Origin: an uncultured Ruegeria sp.
Lineage (GTDB): Bacteria; Pseudomonadota; Alphaproteobacteria; Rhodobacterales; Rhodobacteraceae
Direction: 5' to 3'
Assembly (NCBI RefSeq): GCF_947500045.1
Contig: NZ_CANMQQ010000010.1
Location: forward strand, 62,001-126,000
DNA length: 64,000 nt
Shown: piece by piece, positions 34,391-42,690 of the stretch
How positions within the stretch are numbered: the stretch's first letter is position 1
Layout: each line of letters starts with the position of its first letter
Program-made: the position numbers and the translations under genes
Notes under the pieces: generated by a model
Seen by the model: the letters and a program-made list of their open reading frames with translations, nothing else
Database searches by the model: none
Told to the model about the DNA's origin: nothing

Positions 34391-35322
34391 TGTCAAAGGC
34401 CGCAGCTTTGCCCACGCGTCTGGCCAAAGTGGCCTATATCGGCGCAGTGCTGGCGATGTGTATCACGCCGTTTCTGCTGGTGTTTGCCATTTCTTTTGGC
34501 GAGAAGATTGAAGGCGCCGCCTGGGTCTGGGGTTTTCAATTCGACAATTATAAACGCTTCTTTGTGGGGGCGGATTACCCAAACTCCATCTCTTTTCTGT
34601 ATCTGAAGTTTCTTTGGTACTCGCTTTACTACGCCATGATCGCATCGATCCTGGCGGTGGCGACCTGTTTTCCATTTGTTTGGCTGATGACTCGTCTGTC
34701 GCGTCGGGCGCAAACGGTTTGGCTGGTGTTCTTTCTGGCCAGCCTGACCTTGTCCGAAGTGTTCGTCGTGATGGGCTGGGACATTCTGCTGTCCAACCGC
34801 TCGGGCCTGCCCGCCTTGTTCAAGGAAACCGGTCTGACCGATTTGCTGAAAGAGACCGGTTGGTTCGACGTTCTACGGAGCTGGGGGTTGGCAAGCCCGC
34901 GCAACGTACGCTTCAAACCGACGGAGTTCGCAACTATCTTGACTATGACTTATCTGGTCTGGCCATATGCGGTCATCCTGCTCTATCCGCCACTGTCCAA
35001 GATCAACAACGAGATCATCGAAGCCGCTCGCACCATGGGCGCAGGGCCCGTCACAGTGGTGCGTACGGTGGTCCTGCCCATGGTGCGAACGCCGATCGTC
35101 GGAACCGTTCTGCTGCTCTTTGTGTTCCTGCTTGGTGCCTATGTGACCATTGCTGTATTTGCGGCTCCAGAAAAACACACGCTGTCGATTTCAGTCTATG
35201 AGGCGGTGCGCGGAGCGACGCTGAATGCACCCTTTGGCTCGGCTCAGGCGATCATCCTGCTGATTGCGGCGGCAGTGGTGCTGGTCTTCAGCCGCATGGC
35301 CCTTGAGCGGGGAGAGAAGTGA
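34390..35322 (+). CDS. ABC transporter permease, PotB-like
   Basis: 310 residues and about six to seven transmembrane segments. The EAA cytoplasmic loop (EIIEAARTMGAGPVTVVRTVVLPMVR) that docks on the ATPase is clear, and the C-terminal part has AYVTIAVFAAPEKHTLSISVYEAV. Start ATG 34390 overlaps the ATPase stop and its own stop overlaps the next start. It forms the membrane channel with the 35322 product. Confidence 0.9.
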   Translation: MSKAAALPTRLAKVAYIGAVLAMCITPFLLVFAISFGEKIEGAAWVWGFQFDNYKRFFVGADYPNSISFLYLKFLWYSLYYAMIASILAVATCFPFVWLMTRLSRRAQTVWLVFFLASLTLSEVFVVMGWDILLSNRSGLPALFKETGLTDLLKETGWFDVLRSWGLASPRNVRFKPTEFATILTMTYLVWPYAVILLYPPLSKINNEIIEAARTMGAGPVTVVRTVVLPMVRTPIVGTVLLLFVFLLGAYVTIAVFAAPEKHTLSISVYEAVRGATLNAPFGSAQAIILLIAAAVVLVFSRMALERGEK

Positions 35323-36119
35323 TGGGCATGCTGCTGTCCCGCGTTTTTATGGGCCTGATGGCCGTTTGGATCATTGTCCCGATTCTGGTGGTCTGCGCAG
35401 CTGCCCTGAACGGGGGGCGGACCATGTTCTTCCCGCCCGAGGATCCCACATTTGCTCGCTTCGTCGAGTTCTTCGTGACAGAAGAAGTCTGGATCAGATC
35501 ACTGCGTAATTCGATGATTATCGCTCTGGGCAGCGCAGCGCTAGCCGTGATTGCGGCTTGGCCGATTGCCTATTGGCTTTGGCGCAAAGCAGACGGTGTG
35601 TCGAAGGTGCTGGCCGGGCTGGCGTCGATGCCCTTTGCTTTGCCGCCCATCGTTTTTGGGGTCGGGCTTGTCTTTTTCTGGGGGTTCTCCGGTTCGCTCG
35701 GAAACATCTGGTCGGGCATCATCAGCCACGCGGCGCTGTTTATGGCGTTGCCGCTGACCACGCTTTCCATTGGTCTGCAAAGCCTTGACCGGTCGCATCT
35801 GGATGCGGCGGCAACGATGGGAGCGTCTGAGGCCACCGCCTTTCGCACGATCATTCTCCCACAGATGCTGCCATTCACCGCCTCGGGTTTTTTCTTTGCT
35901 GTGGTGCTTAGTTTCAACGAATTCATCGTCGTCTTCTTTGTCTCAGCCTCGGCCTATTCGACGGTGACGGTACAGATCTTCAACTCGCTTCGAAACGGGT
36001 TCACGCCGACCATGGCCGTAGGCGCCATCACGTTCATTACTACCTCGATCATCATCTTCTCTTTGATCGCAAGGTTCGGAAACCTTCCGCAGCTTCTTGG
36101 CGCGGACAAATCCAAGTAA
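35322..36119 (+). CDS. ABC transporter permease, PotC-like
   Basis: 265 residues with six hydrophobic segments and an EAA loop (LDAAATMGASEATAFRTIILPQML). ATG 35322 overlaps the TGA of the preceding permease; a GTG three bases earlier is also possible. Second membrane subunit of the 32203-36119 importer. The end is followed after 11 bases by the hydrolase gene, so that gene belongs to the same operon. Confidence 0.9.
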   Translation: MGMLLSRVFMGLMAVWIIVPILVVCAAALNGGRTMFFPPEDPTFARFVEFFVTEEVWIRSLRNSMIIALGSAALAVIAAWPIAYWLWRKADGVSKVLAGLASMPFALPPIVFGVGLVFFWGFSGSLGNIWSGIISHAALFMALPLTTLSIGLQSLDRSHLDAAATMGASEATAFRTIILPQMLPFTASGFFFAVVLSFNEFIVVFFVSASAYSTVTVQIFNSLRNGFTPTMAVGAITFITTSIIIFSLIARFGNLPQLLGADKSK

Positions 36120-36130
36120 GGAGAAATACA

Positions 36131-36760
36131 TTGGCTAATCCAAATAGAAAAGAACGCGCGCTGATTGAAGGAAACCCGGTACTGGTCGTGATCGACATCC
36201 AGGCGGGTGCCTTTATCGATCAAAGCGCCACGGGCCGCAACATCGACCACATGCCCGGCTATGCGGATCGCATGATGCAGGCGCGTACAGCAATCGACAA
36301 AGCGCGCGAATGCGGCATTCCGGTAGTTTTCATTCAGGAGATTCACCGATCGGACCAGGTAGATTTCGGTCGCGAACTGGATGGTGACGAAGATGTGCAT
36401 TGCCTCGACAGCAATCCAAACACCGAGCTTGCGAAAGAGCAGATGGGCTTTATCGACGGTGATTATGTGATTCAGAAACGGCGCTATTCGGCTTTCTACG
36501 GAACCGATTTCGAGATCCTGCTGAAAGGGCTGAAAGCCGATACTTTGCTTTTGACCGGTGGCCTGACAGACGTTTGCGTTCACTATACTTTTGTGGACGG
36601 CCATCAGGGCGACTATTTCTGCCGTGTGATCGAGGATTGTGTCGCAGCATCAAGTCAAAAAGCGCATGACGCAGCGCTTGCAGCGATGGAGTATCTGCAA
36701 ACCGGCGCGGTCCGCAGTCTGGACGAGACGCTGGCTGCGATGGAGGCAGTCAAGTCCTAA
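36131..36760 (+). CDS. Cysteine hydrolase of isochorismatase family
   Basis: 209 residues. The triad is visible: Asp in VVIDIQAGAFI, Lys in YVIQKRRYSAFYGTDFEILL and Cys in LTGGLTDVCVHYTFVDGHQ. The family removes amide or vinyl-ether groups (nicotinamide, N-carbamoyl, ureidoacrylate or isochorismate-like substrates). The start is TTG 36131 with AAGGAG seven to eight bases before. It is last in the spermidine-type transport operon, parallel to the amidase beside the paralogous binding protein at 19107, though the two hydrolases are only distantly alike. Confidence 0.87.
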   Translation: MANPNRKERALIEGNPVLVVIDIQAGAFIDQSATGRNIDHMPGYADRMMQARTAIDKARECGIPVVFIQEIHRSDQVDFGRELDGDEDVHCLDSNPNTELAKEQMGFIDGDYVIQKRRYSAFYGTDFEILLKGLKADTLLLTGGLTDVCVHYTFVDGHQGDYFCRVIEDCVAASSQKAHDAALAAMEYLQTGAVRSLDETLAAMEAVKS

Positions 36761-36787
36761 CCTAGATTTGTAGTGTTATCCCAACGT

Positions 36788-36820
36788 ACTGCGCCCCGGG
36801 CCAGCGATCCGGGGCGCAGT
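36788..36820. terminator. Bidirectional terminator between convergent operons
   Basis: ACTGCGCCCCGG (36788-36799) pairs perfectly with CCGGGGCGCAGT (36809-36820) around a nine-base loop. It sits between the stops of the plus-strand hydrolase and the minus-strand RidA gene and can serve both. Confidence 0.75.
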
Positions 36821-36837
36821 TATCTAAAGCTTAAGCA

Positions 36838-37188
36838 TTACTTTTTGGCGGCTACCACAATAATCTCGACCGCAAACTCGGGCACGGCAAGCTTGGCCTC
36901 GCCACAGGCGCGGGCCGGTGCGTTACCCCCGGGTACCCAGGCATCCCAAACTGCATTCATTTCATCAAAGTCCTTCATATCCGCCAGCCAGATCGTGGCC
37001 TGAAGGATGTGATCCCTGTCTGATCCCGCTTCGATGAGCAGCTTGTCCACCTCGGTCAAGCAGGTGCGCGTCTGTTCGGCGACGCTGGCGCCCAACTCGC
37101 CAACCTGGCCAGCCAGATAGATCGTATCGCCGTGAATGACGATTTGACTCATCCGGTCTCCGACATGTTTGCGTGTGATGTTCGACAT
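36838..37188 (-). CDS. RidA-family protein
   Basis: 116 residues: [52 protein letters not shown], then [26 protein letters not shown] with the conserved Arg of RidA. It should hydrolyse enamine/imine products. It is the distal gene of the minus-strand group, 48 bases after the ornithine-cyclodeaminase-like gene, whose reaction proceeds through imines, a sensible pairing. GGAAAA precedes the ATG. Confidence 0.88.
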   Translation of the reverse strand: MSNITRKHVGDRMSQIVIHGDTIYLAGQVGELGASVAEQTRTCLTEVDKLLIEAGSDRDHILQATIWLADMKDFDEMNAVWDAWVPGGNAPARACGEAKLAVPEFAVEIIVVAAKK

Positions 37189-37236
37189 GGTTTTTCCTTT
37201 TTCCGTGTCTGTTTAAGAAAGCTTGTTAGCGCCCGT

Positions 37237-38178
37237 TCACTTTGATGAGGAGAGCACAAGGCTTGCGGCTGCCAAGTCTTCAAGTGCGAGACCGACCGAT
37301 TTGAAGACCGTATAGCCGAAGGCATCGCGCCGCCCCCTGTGTTCGCCACGACACAGCTCGGTCAGATCTGCGACGATATCGGTGCTACTCAATACTCCGT
37401 CTGTGATCGGTTGGTACAGATCGCCGGCCTTGATCGCTCCGGTTCGGGTGTCGACGAAAATATCAGCCTGCGCCATGGCCGCATCGTCGCATTCCCGCAT
37501 GTCCTCGCGAAATGCGCCGATGAGGTCCAGATGCGTGCCGGGTGTGAGCCAGGAGCCATGAACGACCGGTCGGGTCGAGGCGGTTACCGTGGTAATGACA
37601 TCTGACTTCGCGCACGCCGCCTCAAGGTCTTGCACAGCGATTGCAGGCAGTCCGTCCGCTTGCATTTCCGAGGCAAGCGCCGCCGCCTTTTCTTCGCTTC
37701 GGCCCCAAACCAGAACCTTGTCGTAGGAGCGGACCGCTGCATGTGCGCTGGCCACTTCGATGCTCAGTTGCCCGGTGCCCACAACCAGCAAGGTCCGCGC
37801 ATCGGTGCGCGCGAGGTAAGAGGCCGCAAGCGCAGAGGCGGCCGCCGTGCGCCGGGCGGTGAGCGCATCGCCATCCATAACAGCTGTCAGGCGTCCCGTT
37901 TGGCCGTCAAAGGCCATGTAGCCGGCATTGATCGTCGGCTGTCCGATTGCGGCATTTTGGGGAAAGAAGGTCACGACCTTAACGCCGATCGCTTCTCCCG
38001 GCATCCACGCTGGCATGATCAGGACAGAGGACGTGGAACCATCGGGCTGTTCGATGTTTAGCACCTGTCTGTCGGGGGCCGAAACGGCCCCGTCTTTGAA
38101 CCAGGTTCTTAGCTGCTCAATCAAGTCGGGCCATGCCAGGCGCTGCTTGATCGCGTCGTGCAGGATGAGTTCAGTCAT
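37237..38178 (-). CDS. Ornithine cyclodeaminase/mu-crystallin family protein
   Basis: 313 residues: GVKVVTFFPQNAAIGQPTINAGYMAFDGQTGRLTAVMDGDALTARRTAAASALAA and a Rossmann motif VVGTGQLSIEVASAHA. This is the OCD/mu-crystallin family, which includes ornithine and lysine cyclodeaminases, alanine dehydrogenases and ketimine reductases. It is clearly different from the two true-OCD-type proteins at 53612 and 63579, so a different imino-acid substrate is likely. It follows the Aap-type permease by 27 bases and precedes ridA on the same strand. Confidence 0.85.
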   Translation of the reverse strand: MTELILHDAIKQRLAWPDLIEQLRTWFKDGAVSAPDRQVLNIEQPDGSTSSVLIMPAWMPGEAIGVKVVTFFPQNAAIGQPTINAGYMAFDGQTGRLTAVMDGDALTARRTAAASALAASYLARTDARTLLVVGTGQLSIEVASAHAAVRSYDKVLVWGRSEEKAAALASEMQADGLPAIAVQDLEAACAKSDVITTVTASTRPVVHGSWLTPGTHLDLIGAFREDMRECDDAAMAQADIFVDTRTGAIKAGDLYQPITDGVLSSTDIVADLTELCRGEHRGRRDAFGYTVFKSVGLALEDLAAASLVLSSSK

Positions 38179-38205
38179 TTCTATGTCCTTGGATGTGGGC
38201 GGCCA

Positions 38206-39297
38206 TCAGCGTTGAATGCGTGCCGAGCGTTCGCGTTCGATCCGACCCACATATGCATCCAGAAACAGACAAATCACCAGATAGATCAGGCCGATAAACA
38301 GATAGAGTTCGCGGTAGAACCCTTGCCAGTTGCCGTCGAAAAGGCTGGATCTTGCCGCGCCCAGAAGATCGAACAACCCAATGATGATCAACAGCGACGT
38401 CGCCTTAACGAATGCAATGGCGATGTTGACGATCGGTTGCATCGAATTGGCGATCACCTGAGGGAGGATGATAAGGCGCTGACGTTTCCAATAACCAAAG
38501 CCAAGGGCTTCACTGGCTTCGGTTTGCCCCTTTGGCAAGGCCTGCAAGGCACCACGCAGTGCCTCGGCGAAATAGGCTGATGTCAGCAGGGTCAGGCCAA
38601 ACGCGGCGCGTGTGAGTTTGTCGATCATCATGCCCTGAGGCATCAGCAGCGGGATGATCGCAAAGGTCATGAAAACCAGAGTGATTGCCGGTATCCCGCG
38701 AACGATCTCGACGAATATCTTGCAGGGGACATTGATCGCAGTATTTTTTGACACGCTGCCGAGCATGAGCAGAACGCCGAGCGGGAACGCGCCTGCGAGG
38801 CCGCCTATTGTGACGACAAGCGTTATCGGCAGACCGCCCCAGCGATCGTTGTCTACAAGCGTTAACCCCAGGAACCCGCCCCGCATCAGAAGGATGCCGA
38901 TGAAAAACGCGGTGATCCAACTGATGAGCACACGGCCAAGAGTGCGGCGCGTAAAAAAGCCGTAGATGGCTATGGCGACGACCAGCGCCATGAACAAGGC
39001 TGGTCGCCATAGTTCGTCCACAGGGTAGGCGCCAAACAGGATTAGGTTCCATTTGGCGCCGATAAAGGCCCAGCATGCGCCGCCATTGGTGCGGCAATCC
39101 TCTGCCGTTCCGACCAGTGTTGCATCGGTGATCAGCCAGCGCACGACAGCGGGGCCAGCGCTTACGAGAATGAGAAGTAATGTAAGTGTTATGATCGTGC
39201 TGAGCGTGTTGCCGAAATAGGCCGATCTGAGGCGCTGAAAAAAACCCTCGCGCGGTGCGGTACTTGGGGGGGCGGACGCCGTTACACTACCACTCAT
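38206..39297 (-). CDS. aapM: General L-amino-acid ABC permease, AapM-like
   Basis: 363 residues. A long N-terminal region with the conserved periplasmic insert (GTAEDCRTNGGACWAFIGAKWNLILFGAYP) is typical of AapM/YhdY; the EAA loop is ALPKGQTEASEALGFGYWKRQRLIILPQVI. About eight hydrophobic segments. It overlaps aapQ by 11 bases. No AapP ATPase gene follows; the next genes are the cyclodeaminase-like gene and ridA. Confidence 0.9.
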   Translation of the reverse strand: MSGSVTASAPPSTAPREGFFQRLRSAYFGNTLSTIITLTLLLILVSAGPAVVRWLITDATLVGTAEDCRTNGGACWAFIGAKWNLILFGAYPVDELWRPALFMALVVAIAIYGFFTRRTLGRVLISWITAFFIGILLMRGGFLGLTLVDNDRWGGLPITLVVTIGGLAGAFPLGVLLMLGSVSKNTAINVPCKIFVEIVRGIPAITLVFMTFAIIPLLMPQGMMIDKLTRAAFGLTLLTSAYFAEALRGALQALPKGQTEASEALGFGYWKRQRLIILPQVIANSMQPIVNIAIAFVKATSLLIIIGLFDLLGAARSSLFDGNWQGFYRELYLFIGLIYLVICLFLDAYVGRIERERSARIQR

Positions 39298-40408
39298 ACC
39301 GCGCCTCCAGCACGTGAGAGAGTTTCGTGATCACATAATTGAGTGTGACATAGAACAGCATGTAGATCGCAATAAGCTCTATCGCCTGACCGGTCTGGTT
39401 CATTGCAGTGTTGCCGGCAGACACAAGTTCCGGATATCCCACAGCCACCCCCAGCGAGCTGTTTTTTACGAGGTTGAGTAATTCGCTCACAACCGCCGGC
39501 ATCGCAACACGCGTGGCTTGCGGAAGTACAACAAGGCGCAATCCCTGGCCTTGACTGAGACCGAGGGCTTGCGCTGCTTCCATCTGGCCAGTGGAGATGG
39601 ATTCGACAGCACCTCTGAGAACCTCGGCAATATAGGTTCCGGTATAGACTGACAGCCCGATCAGGATCGTCAGGAACTCAGGCGAGATCGTCGCGCCGCC
39701 ATTGATGGAAAACCGGCCCGCCGCGGGGTATTCGAAGGCGATTACACCTGCTCTGGTGAGCAAGATCATCAAACTGGCGCATCCTAAAGTCGAAAGAAGA
39801 AATATCCATGATCCGCTCTTGCCGGCTTGCCGACGTTGGTTGGAAAGCCAGAACGCGGCGAGCAGAACGGCCACCACAATTGCGATCACTGCCCATGCGG
39901 TTCCGTCCGGCGCAGGGAAGTTAATGCCCCGGTTGCTGATATAGAGATGTGGCAGGGGGCTATAGGTTTCCCTTGGCGCAGGCATGCTGACCGTAAATAT
40001 GCCGAACCAGAAGAAAAGCTGTAGGAGGACGGGTGTATTTCGCACCACCCGGACATAAAGCTTGGCGATGCGCTCTGCGGTGCGATGGCCCGACAACATC
40101 GCGACCGCGGCGACAAATCCCAGAAACAAGGAAAAGAAGATCGCGGCAACAGCCACTTTTAGCGTGTTGCTGAATCCCGCCAACAAGGCTCGCCCGTAGC
40201 TGTCATCGCCATCATAGGGGATCAGACTTTCGCCAAGATTATAGCCCGCACGATCCCACAGGAACCCAAAACCGGTCGCTATGCCCTGGGAGTCGAGCCG
40301 CTGTTTTACGTATTGGGCGACAAAATAGACGCACGCGGCCATTCCCAGCAACAAAATGAACTGGAAAATGCGTTGACCGTGAGCCTGTCTGAAAGTCGGG
40401 CGATGCAT
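39287..40408 (-). CDS. aapQ: General L-amino-acid ABC permease, AapQ-like
   Basis: 373 residues with an N-terminal hydrophobic start and the AapQ/YhdX pattern GFGFLWDRAGYNLGESLIPYDGDDSYGRALLAGFSNTLKV, then RVVRNTPVLLQLFFWFG and the EAA loop STGQMEAAQALGLSQGQGLRLVVLPQA. It pairs with AapM. A terminator-like hairpin separates it from aapJ, implying lower expression than the binding protein. Confidence 0.92.
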   Translation of the reverse strand: MHRPTFRQAHGQRIFQFILLLGMAACVYFVAQYVKQRLDSQGIATGFGFLWDRAGYNLGESLIPYDGDDSYGRALLAGFSNTLKVAVAAIFFSLFLGFVAAVAMLSGHRTAERIAKLYVRVVRNTPVLLQLFFWFGIFTVSMPAPRETYSPLPHLYISNRGINFPAPDGTAWAVIAIVVAVLLAAFWLSNQRRQAGKSGSWIFLLSTLGCASLMILLTRAGVIAFEYPAAGRFSINGGATISPEFLTILIGLSVYTGTYIAEVLRGAVESISTGQMEAAQALGLSQGQGLRLVVLPQATRVAMPAVVSELLNLVKNSSLGVAVGYPELVSAGNTAMNQTGQAIELIAIYMLFYVTLNYVITKLSHVLEARYEW

Positions 40409-40428
40409 TCTGCGAACCTGCGAAAAAG

Positions 40429-40451
40429 CCCCGCCGAACGTGCCGGCGGGG
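40429..40451 (-). terminator. Rho-independent-type hairpin between aapJ and aapQ
   Basis: CCCCGCCG pairs with CGGCGGGG around a seven-base loop; on the minus strand it is followed by GCTTTTTCG. It lies nine bases after the aapJ stop, so it probably terminates part of the transcripts and lets the binding protein be made in excess. Confidence 0.7.
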
Positions 40452-40459
40452 AATTGAAT

Positions 40460-41476
40460 CTAGAACAGTGGCGAATACATCAGGCCGCCATCGCGCCATA
40501 ACGCGTTCTGCCCACGTTCCAGACCCAGGGGAGAATCCTGCCCAACGTTCCGCTCGAAGATTTCGCTGTAGTTTCCTAAGGACGAGATGACATTGGCGAC
40601 CCAATCGTCATCCAGACCAAGCGGTTCTCCTACGCCGGGCGTGACACCAAGAAATTTCTGAATGTCGGCATTGTTCTCATTTTTCATGTCCTCAACATTA
40701 TCCGCCGTAATATCGAGCTCTTCGGCGGTCAGAGTGGCGTAGACAACCCACTTAACGACATCCATGAAATCCTTGTCGTCGCCGCGCACAACCGGGCCAA
40801 GCGGGGATTTTGCCATGATGTCCTCAAGCACGACGTACTGGCTTGGATCATCGGATGTCAGGCGAACAACGGCCAACTGCGAAAGGTCGCTGGTAATCAC
40901 GTCGCAGCGATTTGCGAAGAACGCCGAGAAGAATTCCGTGCCGCTCTCAATCACAACCGGTTTGAAGGTGATGCCGAGATCGGTGAAAAAGTTGCGTACG
41001 ACATATTCGCTGGTCGTACCCTGCTGAATGCAGACGCTGGCGCCATCCAGCTCTTTTGCGTCTGTAACGCCCAAATCGGCGCGTATCATTAGCCCCTGAC
41101 CGTCGTAGAAATTGAACATTGGAAAGTTCAGCCCCAGCCCGGCGTCGCGGGTCAGTGTCATGGTGCTGTTTTGCGCCAGGACATCAATCTCTCCGTTTTG
41201 CAGTGCGGTGAACCTTGCCTGAGCGGATAGTGGTACGAATTTCACCGAGGGTTCACCGAGAATGGCTATTGCAAACGCACGGCAGAAATCCGGATCCAGC
41301 CCCTGCCATGCGCCGTTTTCGTCCGGCGCGCCGAAGCCGACCAGACCTGGATGAACGCCACATGTCAGTTCTCCGCGGTCTTTGATGGTCGAGATCAGAT
41401 CGGCTTGTGCCATGGTTGCCAGGCCTGCCGCACATATCGAGGCCATAGCAAGTGTTGTCTTCAACGGGGTCATCAC
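40460..41476 (-). CDS. aapJ: General L-amino-acid-binding protein, AapJ-like
   Basis: 338 residues with a Sec signal peptide (TTLAMASICAAGLATMAQA). The mature segment DRGELTCGVHPGLVGFGAPDENGAWQGLDPDFCRAFAIAILG, QNSTMTLTRDAGLGLNFP, GTTSEYVVRNFF and PDDKD-like GDDKDFMDVVKWVVYA follow AapJ/BztA closely. It delivers L-amino acids to AapQM. First gene of the minus-strand group; a GTATAC box lies 30-41 bases before its start. Confidence 0.92.
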   Translation of the reverse strand: MMTPLKTTLAMASICAAGLATMAQADLISTIKDRGELTCGVHPGLVGFGAPDENGAWQGLDPDFCRAFAIAILGEPSVKFVPLSAQARFTALQNGEIDVLAQNSTMTLTRDAGLGLNFPMFNFYDGQGLMIRADLGVTDAKELDGASVCIQQGTTSEYVVRNFFTDLGITFKPVVIESGTEFFSAFFANRCDVITSDLSQLAVVRLTSDDPSQYVVLEDIMAKSPLGPVVRGDDKDFMDVVKWVVYATLTAEELDITADNVEDMKNENNADIQKFLGVTPGVGEPLGLDDDWVANVISSLGNYSEIFERNVGQDSPLGLERGQNALWRDGGLMYSPLF

Positions 41477-41505
41477 AGGGTTCTCCCAGGTTGTTGGTTG
41501 TTATA

Positions 41506-41517
41506 ATCGTATACTAT
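41506..41517. promoter_or_regulatory. GTATAC box 1, upstream of aapJ
   Basis: ATCGTATACTAT. Its reverse complement ATAGTATACGAT is identical to the box at 42571-42582 and shares GTATACGAT with 41586-41597. GTATAC-centred sites are common for FadR-type GntR regulators. Confidence 0.55.
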
Positions 41518-41585
41518 TTCCTAAAACTAAGCTGACTGAGACCACATATGTCAACTTCTTTGTTTTGATTGCTGTACGAAACACT

Positions 41586-41597
41586 TTCGTATACGAT
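41586..41597. promoter_or_regulatory. GTATAC box 2, upstream of the GntR gene
   Basis: TTCGTATACGAT, containing the perfect palindrome TCGTATACGA (41587-41596). It lies 52 bases before the proposed GntR start, fitting autoregulation. Confidence 0.55.
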
Positions 41598-41648
41598 ACA
41601 AAGGACAGGCAAAATACCGTCTTGAAACTTATTTCGATAGCAAGTCTG

Positions 41649-42398
41649 ATGGGCGCAAACGTGTACGGAACCAATTCGAATCAGGAACGATACAGGACCA
41701 AAGAGCAGGATAGCGATGTTCTAAGATATATTGCCGCTCGCGTGTCTTCAGAAAATGCCACGGCACCCCAATTTGTCGTTCAGGTCCTGCGAGAGGCCAT
41801 CATTTCCGGCGCGCTCGAAAGCGGTCAATCCATTCGTCAGGATCAGATTGCAAAGGAGCTGAACACCAGCAAGATCCCCGTCCGTGAAGCGCTGCGCGAG
41901 CTCGAGGGTCAGGGATTGGCTAGCTTCACACCAAACAAGGGCTTTGTGGTCAGCAAAACCTCGCTTGAAGAAATGAGCGAAAGTTTCAAGTTGAGGCTCA
42001 TGCTCGAAGTCTTTGCCGTGCGCGAATCCTTACCTGTTGCGACGGGCGCGCAACTCTATGAAGTAGAGAAAATCATTGATGAATATGAGCTGGTCAAAGA
42101 CCCGATGCTGACCAGCTATTGGAATCTGAAACTGCATCTCGCGCTCTATGAACCTGCTGGCATGCCCCACTTGTGTCGTATGATCACCAGAGCCCATACC
42201 GTGTCACAGCGCTATACCCATTTGTATATGAAGTTGCGCGGCGAAGAAAATGAAACACAAGACGAACACCGTGCAATTCTTGCGGCCTACCGGGCACGGG
42301 ACTTGGACCTCGCCGCTGATTTGATGACCGATCATATTTCAGTTGCTTGTGATCGGTATACCCAATTTCTGGCGGCCCACTTGAGTAGCGGCGCCTGA
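41649..42398 (+). CDS. GntR-family regulator with FCD domain
   Basis: 249 residues. Winged helix: QFVVQVLREAIISGALESGQSIRQDQIAKELNTSKIPVREALRELEGQGLASF, the classic GntR N-terminus; the C-terminal FCD domain follows (LRLMLEVFAVRESL, AAYRARDLDLAADLMTDHISVA). ATG 41649 is proposed; TTG 41622 is possible, and the frame further upstream is antisense to aapJ and unlikely. It lies between the divergent Aap genes and the dipeptide operon, and three similar GTATAC boxes surround it, so it likely controls both transport systems and itself. Confidence 0.83.
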   Translation: MGANVYGTNSNQERYRTKEQDSDVLRYIAARVSSENATAPQFVVQVLREAIISGALESGQSIRQDQIAKELNTSKIPVREALRELEGQGLASFTPNKGFVVSKTSLEEMSESFKLRLMLEVFAVRESLPVATGAQLYEVEKIIDEYELVKDPMLTSYWNLKLHLALYEPAGMPHLCRMITRAHTVSQRYTHLYMKLRGEENETQDEHRAILAAYRARDLDLAADLMTDHISVACDRYTQFLAAHLSSGA

Positions 42399-42570
42399 CC
42401 TCTGGAATTTCACATTATGCCGGTGCTTCGCGCGACGTTTTCGCGAAGCTTTCGGGTGTTGTTTGAAGTCGTCGCTTGTCACGCTGCAATGCCGATTGTG
42501 TCTTGTATTGGCAAAAACCATGCTTACGAAAAACCGACGCTGAGCCGTAGATAAACCTACGTACCCTAGA

Positions 42571-42582
42571 ATAGTATACGAT
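42571..42582. promoter_or_regulatory. GTATAC box 3, upstream of the dipeptide operon
   Basis: ATAGTATACGAT, the exact reverse complement of box 1. It sits about 110 bases before the binding-protein ATG at 42691. Confidence 0.55.
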
Positions 42583-42690
42583 ATAGCATGATGCCGCCGA
42601 TCGAATGAATGATTGATCCGGTTTTCGCATATCAAACGCCGTAGCTTCATCTTGAGGAACACCGGCGTCATATAGGCAGGGGGAGGACCC

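Noticed and set aside
33314..34396. Minus-strand open frame of 360 codons
   Set aside because: It mirrors the PotA-like ATPase with all motifs on the plus strand; composition is that of a shadow frame.
41382..41648. N-terminal extension of the GntR gene
   Set aside because: It is antisense to the start of aapJ and crosses two GTATAC boxes; the GntR fold begins well after 41649.
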